From Allomesorhizobium camelthorni (lineage in GTDB: Bacteria; Pseudomonadota; Alphaproteobacteria; Rhizobiales; Rhizobiaceae): a stretch of DNA of 62,649 bases. Shown one piece after another: positions 28,159-36,149 of the stretch. Below the pieces are notes generated by a model, which was not told where the DNA came from, did no database searches, and was given only the letters and a program-made list of their open reading frames with translations. The stretch is taken from contig NZ_JAAKZF010000033.1 in NCBI RefSeq assembly GCF_011045125.1, positions 1 through 62,649 of the forward strand, given 5' to 3'. Position numbers and translations under genes: made by a program. The first letter of the stretch is position 1. Each line of letters opens with the position of its first letter.

Positions 28159-28956
28159 TTACCGATCAAGCTCCGGATAAAACCGATCCGATAGCCGCTG
28201 CCTCGTTCGCTCGCCGATCAGGCAGTCGACCGGCGCGTTTGCCTGCGCCGGAACGATCTGCGGATCGGGCGAGGCGCCGCTTACTTCCAGGATGAGCTTT
28301 CGCCGGATGGCCGTCGCGAATTCCGATGCCGAGCGGATCGGCAGCACGAAGGAGCCTGGACCACCTGTGACGCATTCGGCGTAAAAGCGATCCATCGCCG
28401 GGAAGATCGGCGACGGCCGGATCAGGATCGGCAGGCCGTTCACCACGATGCCGCGGCTGAGCGCTGCGTCCCGTGCCTGCATTACCGGGTCGCCGAAATT
28501 GTTGGGGCCGTCGCCCGAAATGTCGATGACGCGGCGCGCGCCGTCGAAGCCGTTCGTCTCGATCGACGATGCGCCGAAATCCAGGGCTGCGGAGATCGAC
28601 GTGCCCCTGAACACTTCGGCCGGCAGGCTTTCGAGCCGCTCGGCGAAGGCCCGCGCGCTGTCGGCGCCGTCGATCACCTGCCAGGGCACGATGGATCGCC
28701 GGCGGACGGTCCCCGCCCATTCGAAATAGCTGAGCGCGATGCGACCGTTCGGACCGGAGAGCACGGCCCGGATGAAGCCGGGATGGCGAAGCGCCGCCGC
28801 GTAGCCGGCGCGCTGGATCGCGAACTCTTCCGGGTCCATCGATTCCGACACGTCCACGGCCAGCGCCAGTTCGAGATCAACCGCAACGGCGTCGGCGCGG
28901 GCCGGCGCGGGCCATTGGCAGGCGAGCCAGAGAAGCAGGGTCAGTGCCGCTTTCAT
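28159..28956 (-). CDS. DUF1194 von Willebrand factor A-type protein
   Basis: An exported 265-residue protein: signal peptide (1-about 21, ending APARA), then a vWA domain with the metal-ion-dependent adhesion motif DVSES (LALAVDVSESMD, about 32-43). DUF1194 members are periplasmic, of unknown binding partner. I start at ATG 28956, where the signal peptide begins. Cysteines near 200 and 250 could form a disulfide. Confidence 0.85.
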   Translation of the reverse strand: MKAALTLLLWLACQWPAPARADAVAVDLELALAVDVSESMDPEEFAIQRAGYAAALRHPGFIRAVLSGPNGRIALSYFEWAGTVRRRSIVPWQVIDGADSARAFAERLESLPAEVFRGTSISAALDFGASSIETNGFDGARRVIDISGDGPNNFGDPVMQARDAALSRGIVVNGLPILIRPSPIFPAMDRFYAECVTGGPGSFVLPIRSASEFATAIRRKLILEVSGASPDPQIVPAQANAPVDCLIGERTRQRLSDRFYPELDR

Positions 28957-29010
28957 GGCCGGGAACGATAGTGCGTGCCGGCCGCCGTGCACAGGCCCGG
29001 CCAGAGCTCA

Positions 29011-29760
29011 TCAGAGCGCCGGCGGCACCCTGGCGGTCTGGGCACCCTGCGGCGTAAGCACAGGCACGAAGACGCGGCGCGAGGCGCGCTTGGCGACGGG
29101 CAGGCCTTGATACAACCGCTTCTGCGCCTCGACCACGACAACGCCCGAAAAGATCGGCCAGCAGCGCCGGCCGGTGCGTTCGAGGAGGCTGTGGAAGCGC
29201 AGCATCCAGTGCCGTTTCGAAGGCGGGAAGAGCAGCGCCTCTGACCATGCCGACGGGGTGAAATTCGCCTCGCGCAGCAGCGCGTTGAGCTGGGCGCGCG
29301 AGAAAGGCCGGCCGGTGCCGAAAGGCGTGTGCTCGAAGCGCGCCCAGATGCCGCGACGGTTTGGCGCCACGATAACGACGCGGCCGGCCGGCGCCAGCAC
29401 GCGCCAGATCTCCTTCAGCGTCTCGCGCGGGTTTTCGGCATGTTCGAGCGAATGGACGAGCAGCACGCGGTCGATGGAGGAATCGACCAGCGGCAGTTCC
29501 TCGTCGAAGACCAGCGCCGTCGCCGAAGGCCCGTTGACAGGCCAGACGACGGCGCCCTGCGTTGCCGGCATGAAGGCGAAGACCCGCTCGGCATCGGCGC
29601 CGAAGCGGTCAAGCCACGGCAGCGTGTAGCCGAGCCCGACCAGGCGCTCGTCCGGAAGGCTGGCCCATATCGAGGCAAGCGCCATCGCGATCGACCGCTC
29701 GGCGATGCGGCCGAGCGTGGTGGCGTAGAAGGAGCGCAGATCGACGATGTCCGAATTCAT
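29011..29760 (-). CDS. Class I SAM-dependent methyltransferase
   Basis: A 249-residue methyltransferase-like protein. The post-I region and motif II/III are clear (VHSLEHAENPRETLKEIWRVL, then RVVIVAPNRRGIWARFEHTPFG), but the glycine-rich SAM loop is degenerate (LGYTLPWLDRF), so SAM binding should not be taken for granted. Start is ATG 29760. It is divergent from gloB, a pairing commonly seen in rhizobia. Substrate unknown. Confidence 0.8.
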   Translation of the reverse strand: MNSDIVDLRSFYATTLGRIAERSIAMALASIWASLPDERLVGLGYTLPWLDRFGADAERVFAFMPATQGAVVWPVNGPSATALVFDEELPLVDSSIDRVLLVHSLEHAENPRETLKEIWRVLAPAGRVVIVAPNRRGIWARFEHTPFGTGRPFSRAQLNALLREANFTPSAWSEALLFPPSKRHWMLRFHSLLERTGRRCWPIFSGVVVVEAQKRLYQGLPVAKRASRRVFVPVLTPQGAQTARVPPAL

Positions 29761-29863
29761 GGCGCGACGGTATCCGCGATGTCGGCAGAGTTCAACAAAC
29801 GCCGCGACAGGGGTGACACCGGCCTGCGAGCGCCCTATCGTCCCTGCAAAAATGGAGGCGAGA

Positions 29864-30631
29864 ATGCCGTTGCAGATCGACCAGTTCATGTGCCGGAGCG
29901 ACAATTTCGGCGTGCTCGTGCATGATGAGACGAGCGGCGAGACGGCGCTGATCGATGCGCCGCAGGAGCAGCCGATCCTGGCCGCGGTCGAACGCACCGG
30001 CTGGACGCCGACGATGATCCTTACGACGCACCATCATGGCGACCATGTCGAGGCCAACCTGGCGCTGAAGCAGCGGTTCGGCTTGCGCATCGTCGGCCCG
30101 GAGGCGGAAGCCGCGAAAATTCCCGGCATCGACGACACGGTCGAGGACGGTTCGGTCATTCCGTTCAGCGGCGAGGAGATCCGCGTCATCGCCACGCCCG
30201 GCCACACCGCCGGCCACGTCTCCTACTGGTTTCCCAAATCGAAAGTGGCGTTCACCGCCGACACGCTGTTTGCGCTCGGCTGCGGCAGGCTTTTCGAGGC
30301 GAAAGCGCCGGTGATGCTGCAATCGCTGAAGAAACTCGCCGCCCTGCCGCCCGAAACGACGGTCTATTGCGGCCACGAATACACGCAGGCCAATGCCCGC
30401 TTCGCGCTCTCCGTCGATCCGACCAATTCGGCGCTGCGGGAACGCGCCGCGAAAATCGACCGGCTGCGCCTCGAAGGCAAGCCGACGCTGCCCACGACGA
30501 TCGGCGAGGAACTGGCGACCAACCCGTTCCTGCGCTGGCACGATCCGGCGATCCGCCGCAATCTCGGGATGGAAACGGCCTCGGACGAGGAGGTCTTCGC
30601 CGAAATCCGCAAGCGCAAGGACGTCTTCTGA
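29864..30631 (+). CDS. gloB: Hydroxyacylglutathione hydrolase (glyoxalase II)
   Basis: Hydrolyses S-lactoylglutathione to lactate and glutathione. The 255-residue metallo-beta-lactamase-fold enzyme has the metal motif THHHGDH (55-61), GHTAGHVSYW and the later CGHEYT histidine. ATG 29864 has GGAGG upstream (that site lies inside an alternative ATG at 29852). The stop overlaps the next gene by one base. Confidence 0.93.
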   Translation: MPLQIDQFMCRSDNFGVLVHDETSGETALIDAPQEQPILAAVERTGWTPTMILTTHHHGDHVEANLALKQRFGLRIVGPEAEAAKIPGIDDTVEDGSVIPFSGEEIRVIATPGHTAGHVSYWFPKSKVAFTADTLFALGCGRLFEAKAPVMLQSLKKLAALPPETTVYCGHEYTQANARFALSVDPTNSALRERAAKIDRLRLEGKPTLPTTIGEELATNPFLRWHDPAIRRNLGMETASDEEVFAEIRKRKDVF

Positions 30632-31086
30632 TGGCAATGTCGGCGGCCGAGATCATCACGACGCTCGGCATGAAGCGGCACCCGGAGGGCGGCTGGTATG
30701 CCGAGACTTTTCGCGACGGTCCCGGCCGCGGCCATTCGACGGCGATCTACTTCCTGCTCGAGAATGGCGATGTTTCGGCCTGGCACCGGGTGAAGGACGC
30801 TGCCGAGGTCTGGCACTTTTACGCCGGCGCGCCGATCGAGCTGAGGGTTCACGAGGAAGGCCGAGGCGTTTCGAGCCACCGCCTCGGACCGGATATTCTC
30901 GCCGGCGAGCGGCCGCAGCATGTCGTGCCGGCTGGCTGGTGGCAGACGGCGAAGAGCCTTGGCGACTGGACGCTGGTCGGCTGCACCGTCGCACCCGGCT
31001 TCGAATTTGCGCAGTTCGAACTGGCGGAGCCGGGCTGGGAGCCTAGAGCAAGCCGCCCGATTTCGGAATCGGGCATCTCGCTCTAG
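30631..31086 (+). CDS. Cupin domain-containing protein (DUF985)
   Basis: A 151-residue cupin of the DUF985 family: GMKRHPEGGWYAETFRD, the HRVKDAAEVWHFYAGAP cupin histidine region and the WTLVGCTVAPGFEF end block. Possible sugar or polyol ligand; no enzyme activity is established for the family. Its last twenty or so codons run into a palindromic repeat that also supplies its stop codon, so the C-terminal tail (after EPGWEP) is probably repeat-derived. Confidence 0.83.
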   Translation: MAMSAAEIITTLGMKRHPEGGWYAETFRDGPGRGHSTAIYFLLENGDVSAWHRVKDAAEVWHFYAGAPIELRVHEEGRGVSSHRLGPDILAGERPQHVVPAGWWQTAKSLGDWTLVGCTVAPGFEFAQFELAEPGWEPRASRPISESGISL

Positions 31087-31150
31087 CTTTTTGTTTTCGC
31101 ATCGTTTTTGCCGAAAACCGGCATCCACTTTTCGGCACGATGCTCTAAAG
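31040..31150. repeat. Palindromic repeat spanning two convergent gene ends
   Basis: Two hairpin units are visible. CCCGATTT/AATCGGG (about 31058-31075) lies inside the end of the cupin gene. A longer one pairs GCATCG near 31099 with CGATGC near 31142, with inner CCGAAAA and TTTTCGG arms. The unit GCCGAAAAGTGGATGCCGG is a familiar dispersed rhizobial repeat. The stop of the cupin gene and the stop of the opposing lysoplasmalogenase gene both fall in it. Confidence 0.7.
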
Positions 31151-31810
31151 CAAAAACCCGAGCGTGATCATGAGTTGCGCGGCGTAGTATAGCGCCCAGA
31201 CGGCATGGCGCATCCACTCGCGGTGCCGGGAGATGGCGGCGATCAGGAATTTTTCGGCGGCGAGCAGTCCGTCGGAAGCCATGAACAGCACCGCGCCCAC
31301 AATGATCCAGACATTGTCCAGCGTCAGCGCCGAAACGCCCATGCCCAGGATCGCCGCGGCATAGGCGGCGACCGGCAGGCGCAAATCCGGCGCGACGCGC
31401 CGCCACAGCATGACCAGCATCCCCGCCGCGAAGGCGGCCATGGCGACGGCCAAGACCACCCGCCAAGGTTCGGCGAGGAATTCCCATCCTCCGCCCGCCA
31501 GGAAAAACAGCGCGATATAGGCGAGATGCGCCGCGAGAAAGCTGGCGAGGCCGCCGAGGAAAGCCTTGTCGCCGTCGCGCGACAGGAACGCGTCGCCAAG
31601 GGCGCTGAGCGCCAGCGCGGCGACCAGCAGGAGCGGCCCTGCCTGAGTGAAGGCAAGCGCCGCCAACAGCGCAACGGCAAGCGTCTTGACGGCCGAGCGC
31701 AGCAGCGTCTCGCGTGTGTTCAGGATCAGCCCGTAAACGACGGCGGCGGCCAGCGAGAAGAGCAGCGTGGCATTGGCCGTCGCCTCTATGCCGCCGGCAA
31801 ACGGCATCAT
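31145..31810 (-). CDS. YhhN/TMEM86-family lysoplasmalogenase-like membrane protein
   Basis: A 221-residue integral membrane protein with about seven or eight helices; ALSALGDAFLSRDGDKAFLGGLASFLAAHLAYIALF matches the family core with its paired aspartates. Eukaryotic and bacterial relatives hydrolyse the vinyl-ether bond of lysoplasmalogens. Activity in an aerobic alphaproteobacterium is uncertain. It overlaps the preceding EamA gene by four bases (ATGA). Confidence 0.82.
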   Translation of the reverse strand: MMPFAGGIEATANATLLFSLAAAVVYGLILNTRETLLRSAVKTLAVALLAALAFTQAGPLLLVAALALSALGDAFLSRDGDKAFLGGLASFLAAHLAYIALFFLAGGGWEFLAEPWRVVLAVAMAAFAAGMLVMLWRRVAPDLRLPVAAYAAAILGMGVSALTLDNVWIIVGAVLFMASDGLLAAEKFLIAAISRHREWMRHAVWALYYAAQLMITLGFLL

Positions 31811-32700
31811 GCCTCGGCTCGCCGGCCTGCCGCCGAGCCCTTGCCGAACAGCAGCGACTTCGCCGCCAGCACCGCGCCCGATGTGATCAGCACGCAGGCG
31901 GCGATGATGTTGAGCGTCGGCTCAGCGAAGCCGGCCACGATCAGCACCAGCGTCGAGAGCAGCGGCGCCGCGTAGCTGGCTGCGCCAAGAACCTGGATAT
32001 TGCCGCGCTTGACGCCGTAATCCCAGGCGTAGAAGGCCGCGCCCACCGGCATCAGGCCGAGGCCGAGCACCGCCAACCATTGCGAGGCGCCCGACGGCAG
32101 CACGGTTTCCTCCAGCGCCAGATGGCAGACCAGCGACAGGGCCGACGTCGCGGCGCAGAACCATGTGACGATGCTGGTCGGGACGGCGGCGAAGCGGCGC
32201 GACAAAAGCGAATAGCCGGACCACAGGAAGGCGCATGCGCCGGCCATCGCGTAGCCGAACAGATAGCGGCTCTCGAAGGCCAGCCCTCCGCCTTTGGTGA
32301 CGATCAGGAAGGTGCCGGCAAGGCCGAGCATTGCGCCTGCTATGTGGTTCCAGCGCAGCCGCTCGCCCGGCATCAGCGCCGAGCCGAGCACGATCAGCAG
32401 CGGCCACAGATAGGCGATCAGGCTGGCCTCGACCGCCGGCGCGTTGCGGAGCGCGGTGAAGTAGAAGAAGTGGTAGCCGAACAGGCCGCCAATGCCGATG
32501 ATCCAGACCTGCGGCGGGATTTTTCCACGCCGCGCCGGAGCCGGCATGAACAGCCGTGCGACGAGCCCGACCAGCGTGCCGATCGCGAATGTGATGGCAG
32601 AGAGCAGAAACGGCGGCACCGCGCCGGAAGCATCGGTAAAGAGCGCCAGCGACGCCCACATTGCGACTGCCGAAAAGCCGATCAGCGTGGCGCGCCCCAT
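31807..32700 (-). CDS. EamA/DMT-family exporter (YddG-like)
   Basis: A 297-residue inner-membrane transporter with ten predicted helices in two EamA repeats (FSAVAMWASLALF at the start, SYLFG-like LFGYAMAGACAFLWSGYSLL in the second). Similar to YddG-type aromatic amino-acid exporters, but substrate is not decided by sequence. It is first in a two-gene unit with the lysoplasmalogenase-like gene. Confidence 0.82.
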   Translation of the reverse strand: MGRATLIGFSAVAMWASLALFTDASGAVPPFLLSAITFAIGTLVGLVARLFMPAPARRGKIPPQVWIIGIGGLFGYHFFYFTALRNAPAVEASLIAYLWPLLIVLGSALMPGERLRWNHIAGAMLGLAGTFLIVTKGGGLAFESRYLFGYAMAGACAFLWSGYSLLSRRFAAVPTSIVTWFCAATSALSLVCHLALEETVLPSGASQWLAVLGLGLMPVGAAFYAWDYGVKRGNIQVLGAASYAAPLLSTLVLIVAGFAEPTLNIIAACVLITSGAVLAAKSLLFGKGSAAGRRAEA

Positions 32701-32730
32701 GCTTCACATCCCTGGCGCGCGGCATCCGCG

Positions 32731-33513
32731 CTAATTCGTGGCTTCGAACCTTCGCGCCTGGACGGTGATCGGGCCGATCTGCGTGCCGACCGTGGCGCGG
32801 ACGGGGCCATATACCCCGGTCGTGCCGAGTGGCGCAAACGTGATCGTCATGCGGCTGCGGTTTTTCAGATAGTCCAGCGCCTCGCGGCCCTTACGGTAGC
32901 CGGCGACCGGCTCGAAGCGGACGTTGCAGGTGACCGTTTCCCCCTCCCAGCCAGCAATCGCCATCGTGCCGGTCGATTGGTGGCTGAGCGTCAGGTCGAA
33001 GCGCAATTCGCCGTCATAGATCTTGATCGTCCGCCCGCAGACCTCGGAAATGCTGTCGGCGCGGACCAGCGTCGCCGAGAGCGGATCGGTGACGGCCCGC
33101 AAATGCGCGTTGCCGAGCGGCACCCAGTCCTTGCCGCGCTTTTTCAGTGGCGGCACGTTTTCGGTCCTGGTTACGGAGCCGCCCTTGAAGCGGATCGCGG
33201 TCATCTTGGACTTCCTGCCCTCGGTGTAGTCGACACGAAACGCGGTCGGCTGCGTCCTGTCGCCGGCGAAGCGCCCTGCCGCCGAAACCGAGCCTTGCGT
33301 GTCGTCGAAAAGCTGCGCCAGCCCGGCGACCGAAGCCGCGCCCTTTACTGAAAAGGAATTGCCCTTGAAGGTGCTGTTGAAGGTCGAATGGGCGACCGGA
33401 ATGCCGAGAAACGTCACGGAGTAATCGGCGCTGAAGGATTGCGGCCCTTCCTTCCGTGCCGCGGGCACGGTCACCACCAGCGCGACGAGAAACGCCTGGA
33501 TAAATCCCGCCAT
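32731..33513 (-). CDS. DUF3108 domain-containing exported protein
   Basis: A 260-residue protein with an N-terminal signal sequence (about 1-19) and a beta-rich DUF3108 domain (SADYSVTFLGIPVAHSTFNSTF, DDTQGSVSAAGRF, DPLSATL). The family is periplasmic and of unknown function, perhaps lipid or envelope linked. It is divergent from rpmB. Confidence 0.82.
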   Translation of the reverse strand: MAGFIQAFLVALVVTVPAARKEGPQSFSADYSVTFLGIPVAHSTFNSTFKGNSFSVKGAASVAGLAQLFDDTQGSVSAAGRFAGDRTQPTAFRVDYTEGRKSKMTAIRFKGGSVTRTENVPPLKKRGKDWVPLGNAHLRAVTDPLSATLVRADSISEVCGRTIKIYDGELRFDLTLSHQSTGTMAIAGWEGETVTCNVRFEPVAGYRKGREALDYLKNRSRMTITFAPLGTTGVYGPVRATVGTQIGPITVQARRFEATN

Positions 33514-33650
33514 TGCGCGACGCCCTTGTTGGAGCGGTCAGGATAGCCGCCCGCGAATTTTCCCTGTCCTCTTGGTTCAAGCGAGAAATTCCGGCATTAG
33601 TGTGAATGCCGTTGGCCGCCGCCCTGGCTCGGCTGCGGCGCGCTTGCGGC

Positions 33651-33679
33651 TTGACGCCTCGCCGAAATGCCACTATGGA
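33651..33679 (+). promoter_or_regulatory. Candidate sigma-70 promoter of rpmB
   Basis: TTGACG at 33651-33656, then exactly 17 bases, then TATGGA at 33674-33679. It gives an untranslated leader of about 90 bases before rpmB. Predicted by eye from spacing and hexamers. Confidence 0.45.
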
Positions 33680-33775
33680 ACGCCAACTTTTCCATGAGGC
33701 CGCTTGATGAGGTTGCGCGCCACCCTTCCTGGTGCGCTACGATCAATGGCCGTTCGAGACCTGAAGGTAACCGAA

Positions 33776-34072
33776 ATGTCCCGCGCTTGTGAACTGACCG
33801 GCAAGGCCGTTATGTCCGGCAACAATGTGAGCCACGCCAACAACAAGACGCGTCGCCGCTTCCTGCCCAATCTCCTCAACGTGACGCTGATCTCCGAGGC
33901 GCTGAACCAGAATGTGCGCCTGCGCATTTCGGCCAACGCGCTGCGCACCGTCGAACATCGCGGCGGCCTCGACGCCTTCCTGGCCAAGGCCGACGTCGCC
34001 GAGCTTTCGCAGCGCGCGCGCCTGTTGAAGAAGCAGATCGCCAAGAAGGCCGCCGAACAGGCAGCCGCCTAA
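33776..34072 (+). CDS. rpmB: 50S ribosomal protein L28
   Basis: A 98-residue ribosomal protein of the large subunit: [33 protein letters not shown] is the typical alphaproteobacterial L28 N-terminus. I use ATG 33776 rather than the longer frame. A 7-bp GC stem (34083-34103) follows without a T-tract, so readthrough into the transporter gene downstream is possible. Confidence 0.96.
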   Translation: MSRACELTGKAVMSGNNVSHANNKTRRRFLPNLLNVTLISEALNQNVRLRISANALRTVEHRGGLDAFLAKADVAELSQRARLLKKQIAKKAAEQAAA

Positions 34073-34151
34073 CTCGCAGTTTCGGGCGGGGGACAACCGC
34101 CCGGACCTTGGCCGGCTTCGGCATAGTCGAATTGGCCAAGTTCCGCCTCCC

Positions 34152-34177
34152 GGAGCGCCGTCTTTCAAGACCGCTCC
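34152..34177 (+). other. Hairpin upstream of the preQ1-I-like element
   Basis: GGAGCG (34152-34157) pairs with CGCTCC (34172-34177), and inside it GTCTT pairs with AAGAC around a two-base loop. The 3' arm abuts, and by one or two bases overlaps, the first stem of the following preQ1-I-like element, so the two may compete or stack. No T-tract follows, so it is not a standard terminator. Confidence 0.45.
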
Positions 34178-34206
34178 CTGGTTCCATCACCCAGGTTAAA
34201 AAAATG
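34176..34206 (+). promoter_or_regulatory. Candidate minimal preQ1-I riboswitch
   Basis: Reading from 34177: stem arm CCTGG, loop TTCCATCAC, stem arm CCAGG (34191-34195), then TT, six A and ATG. This matches the preQ1-I plan: short P1, loop starting UUC, three loop bases able to pair beyond an A-rich tail, and a ligand-pairing C just before the second arm. Here the loop CAU (34185-34187 region) would pair with the AUG start codon, and CAGG of P1 is the only Shine-Dalgarno-like sequence. The gene it precedes is a queuosine-precursor transporter, so ligand and gene agree. Identified by pattern only. Confidence 0.7.
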
Positions 34207-34881
34207 AAATTCTCTTCCGCATATTTGCCCTTCGTGGCCGTCATGGCGCTTGTCGTCGTGGCATCGAACATCCTGGTCCAGTTCCCCGTCGCGGGACAGA
34301 TCGGCGCATTGTCGCTCGCCGACCTCCTGACCTGGGGCGCCTTCGCCTATCCGTTCGCTTTCCTGGTCACCGACCTCGCCAACCGCCGCTACGGCCCCGA
34401 AATGGCGCGCCGGGTGGTGTTCGCCGGCTTCATGGTGGCGGTCGTCTGCTCGATCCTCATTCCGCCGCTGATGTTCCGCTACGGGCTGATCGGCTTCGAC
34501 ACTGCGGCCGACCGGCTGGCGCGCATCGCCATCGCATCCGGCTCGGCCTTCCTGTTGGCGCAGCTTCTCGACATCACCGTCTTCAACCGGCTGCGCCTGC
34601 AGAGCTGGTGGCGCGCGCCGGTCATCGGCTCGCTCGCCGGATCGGTACTCGATACTGCAATGTTCTTCACCGTCGCATTCTCCAGCGCCTTCGCTTTCGT
34701 TGGCCCTGACGATGCATTCGCGCTGGAGGCCGCGCCGCTGCTGGGCGTGCTGCCCGCCGAGACGGCGCGCTGGATGTCATGGGCGCTGGGCGATCTCGTC
34801 GTGAAGCTCCTGATCGCCGTCTTCGCGCTGATCCCCTATCGGCTGATCGCGGCGCGCTGGAGCCAGCCGGCGATAGCTTAA
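34204..34881 (+). CDS. yhhQ: Queuosine precursor transporter (VUT family, YhhQ type)
   Basis: Inner-membrane transporter of 225 residues with about six helices (MKFSSAYLPFVAVMALVVVASNILV, DLLTWGAFAYPFAFLVTDLANRRYG, LAQLLDITVFNRLR). YhhQ imports preQ0/preQ1, precursors of the tRNA base queuosine. I start at ATG 34204, which lies at the end of the preQ1-I-like element; the longer frame from 34108 would run through that structure. Followed eight bases later by a methyltransferase-like gene. Confidence 0.87.
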   Translation: MKFSSAYLPFVAVMALVVVASNILVQFPVAGQIGALSLADLLTWGAFAYPFAFLVTDLANRRYGPEMARRVVFAGFMVAVVCSILIPPLMFRYGLIGFDTAADRLARIAIASGSAFLLAQLLDITVFNRLRLQSWWRAPVIGSLAGSVLDTAMFFTVAFSSAFAFVGPDDAFALEAAPLLGVLPAETARWMSWALGDLVVKLLIAVFALIPYRLIAARWSQPAIA

Positions 34882-34889
34882 GAGCATCC

Positions 34890-35564
34890 ATGATTCCCTG
34901 GGTCCAGCTCGATTCCGCGAAAATCCCCGATGGAGGAGAGCTCCGCCTCAAGCGGCGCGGTGCTGAATTCTCGATCATGCTCGGCACGAACGAGCTGATG
35001 AACAGCCGGCTGAGCGGCTCCGAAGAGGCGCTGGCAAAACTTTCCTGCGACAGGATCCGCGGCCGCAAGGAGCCGCATGTTCTGATCGGCGGGCTGGGCA
35101 TGGGCTTTACGCTGCGCGCCGCCCTCGCCGAACTCGATGACGAGGCTCGCGTCACCGTCGCTGAACTCGCGCCCGCGGTCGTGGCCTGGGCGCGCGGCCC
35201 GATGGCCGAGATATTCGGCGGCAGCCTCGATGATCCACGCGTGACGATCCGCGAGACCGATGTGGGAGACTTGATACGATCCGCCGAGGCGCGCTACGAC
35301 GCGATCCTGCTCGACGTCGACAATGGCCCCGAAGGACTTTCTCGCAAGGCCAATGACGCGCTCTACGATAGGGCTGGTCTGAGCGCAGCGCGCACCGCCC
35401 TGCGGCCGGGAGGCGTGGTGGCGGTATGGTCCTCCGGGCCGGACGCCGGCTTCACCCGGCGGCTGCGGGACGTGGGATTCTCCGTCGAGGAGATCAGGAC
35501 ACGCGCCAACGGCAAGCGCGGCGCCCGGCATGTGATCTGGCTCGCGATCAACACGGTGCGATAA
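34890..35564 (+). CDS. Spermidine synthase-like methyltransferase-fold protein
   Basis: A 224-residue protein with the spermidine-synthase-type nucleotide fold: HVLIGGLGMGFTLRAAL (about 70-86), VTVAELAPAVVAWA (about 95-108) and YDAILLDVDNGPEGL (about 135-149). The polyamine-specific N-terminal domain is reduced, so genuine polyamine synthesis is doubtful. It is close behind yhhQ and may share its transcript. Confidence 0.75.
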   Translation: MIPWVQLDSAKIPDGGELRLKRRGAEFSIMLGTNELMNSRLSGSEEALAKLSCDRIRGRKEPHVLIGGLGMGFTLRAALAELDDEARVTVAELAPAVVAWARGPMAEIFGGSLDDPRVTIRETDVGDLIRSAEARYDAILLDVDNGPEGLSRKANDALYDRAGLSAARTALRPGGVVAVWSSGPDAGFTRRLRDVGFSVEEIRTRANGKRGARHVIWLAINTVR

Positions 35565-35576
35565 CGGTAGGTCCGG

Positions 35577-36002
35577 CTATGGCAGTGCCGGCCTCGTCCC
35601 CCGCACCGTTTCGAAAGCGAGGGCGGTCAGCGGACCGACAATAAGCCACTGCACGACGGTGAACGCCGTCTCGATGACGAGATAGTCCGGAACGGAAGTC
35701 ATTACGTTCTTGGCCGCGACGGCGATGGTTGTGAAGCTCCAGGAAAGAGCGGCGCCGAGCGCGGCATAACGCAGCCCGCGCGCCAGCCAGCCGTCGCCGC
35801 TTCCGGCGAACGCGCGGTCGAAGATGTAGGCGAAGATCACCGCCTGGATCAGCATCGAGACCAAGCCGAAGGGCACGATGATGTCCTCGCGATAGATCTG
35901 CAGCGCCTTGTAGTAGCCCTCGAAGAGGATCAGGTGCCAGACGAAACCCAGCGCAAAGGTAGGCACGAGATAGGCCAACACCGGCAAAACGTAGCGTTTC
36001 AT
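35577..36002 (-). CDS. Small integral membrane protein, unrecognised
   Basis: A 141-residue protein with four predicted helices (about 5-24, 42-62, 74-96, 108-130). I do not recognise the family. The start at ATG 36002 begins the first helix (MKRYVLPVLAYLVPTF). It is divergent from an HxlR regulator, and the intergenic region holds inverted repeats, so it is the likely regulated target of that regulator. Confidence 0.7.
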   Translation of the reverse strand: MKRYVLPVLAYLVPTFALGFVWHLILFEGYYKALQIYREDIIVPFGLVSMLIQAVIFAYIFDRAFAGSGDGWLARGLRYAALGAALSWSFTTIAVAAKNVMTSVPDYLVIETAFTVVQWLIVGPLTALAFETVRGTRPALP

Positions 36003-36070
36003 TTTTTTCCTCCGTGAACACGACAGTACCCCGCCGGCTTCCGCCACCCCGGAAAAATATGCCAGCAGCA

Positions 36071-36125
36071 GTGACTTTTATTTTGCAAGTCACAGTACGA
36101 AACCATATATCAAGGTCACTTGCAA
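36071..36125. promoter_or_regulatory. Candidate HxlR operators in a divergent promoter
   Basis: TTGCAAGT (36083-36090) and ACTTGCAA (36118-36125) are perfect inverted arms 27 bases apart. A further dyad GTGACTT (36071-36077) / AAGTCAC (36087-36093) overlaps the first arm. All lie in the 147 bases between the membrane-protein gene and the HxlR gene, as expected for a regulator that controls itself and its neighbour. Confidence 0.55.
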
Positions 36126-36149
36126 TATGAAAGTTGAGAGGAGAGAGCC

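Noticed and set aside
29011-29997. 328-residue version of the methyltransferase gene
   Set aside because: The extra N-terminal part overlaps gloB antisense and has no family resemblance; ATG 29760 fits better.
34083-34103. rpmB terminator
   Set aside because: A seven-base-pair GC stem is present but without a T-tract, so termination is not supported.
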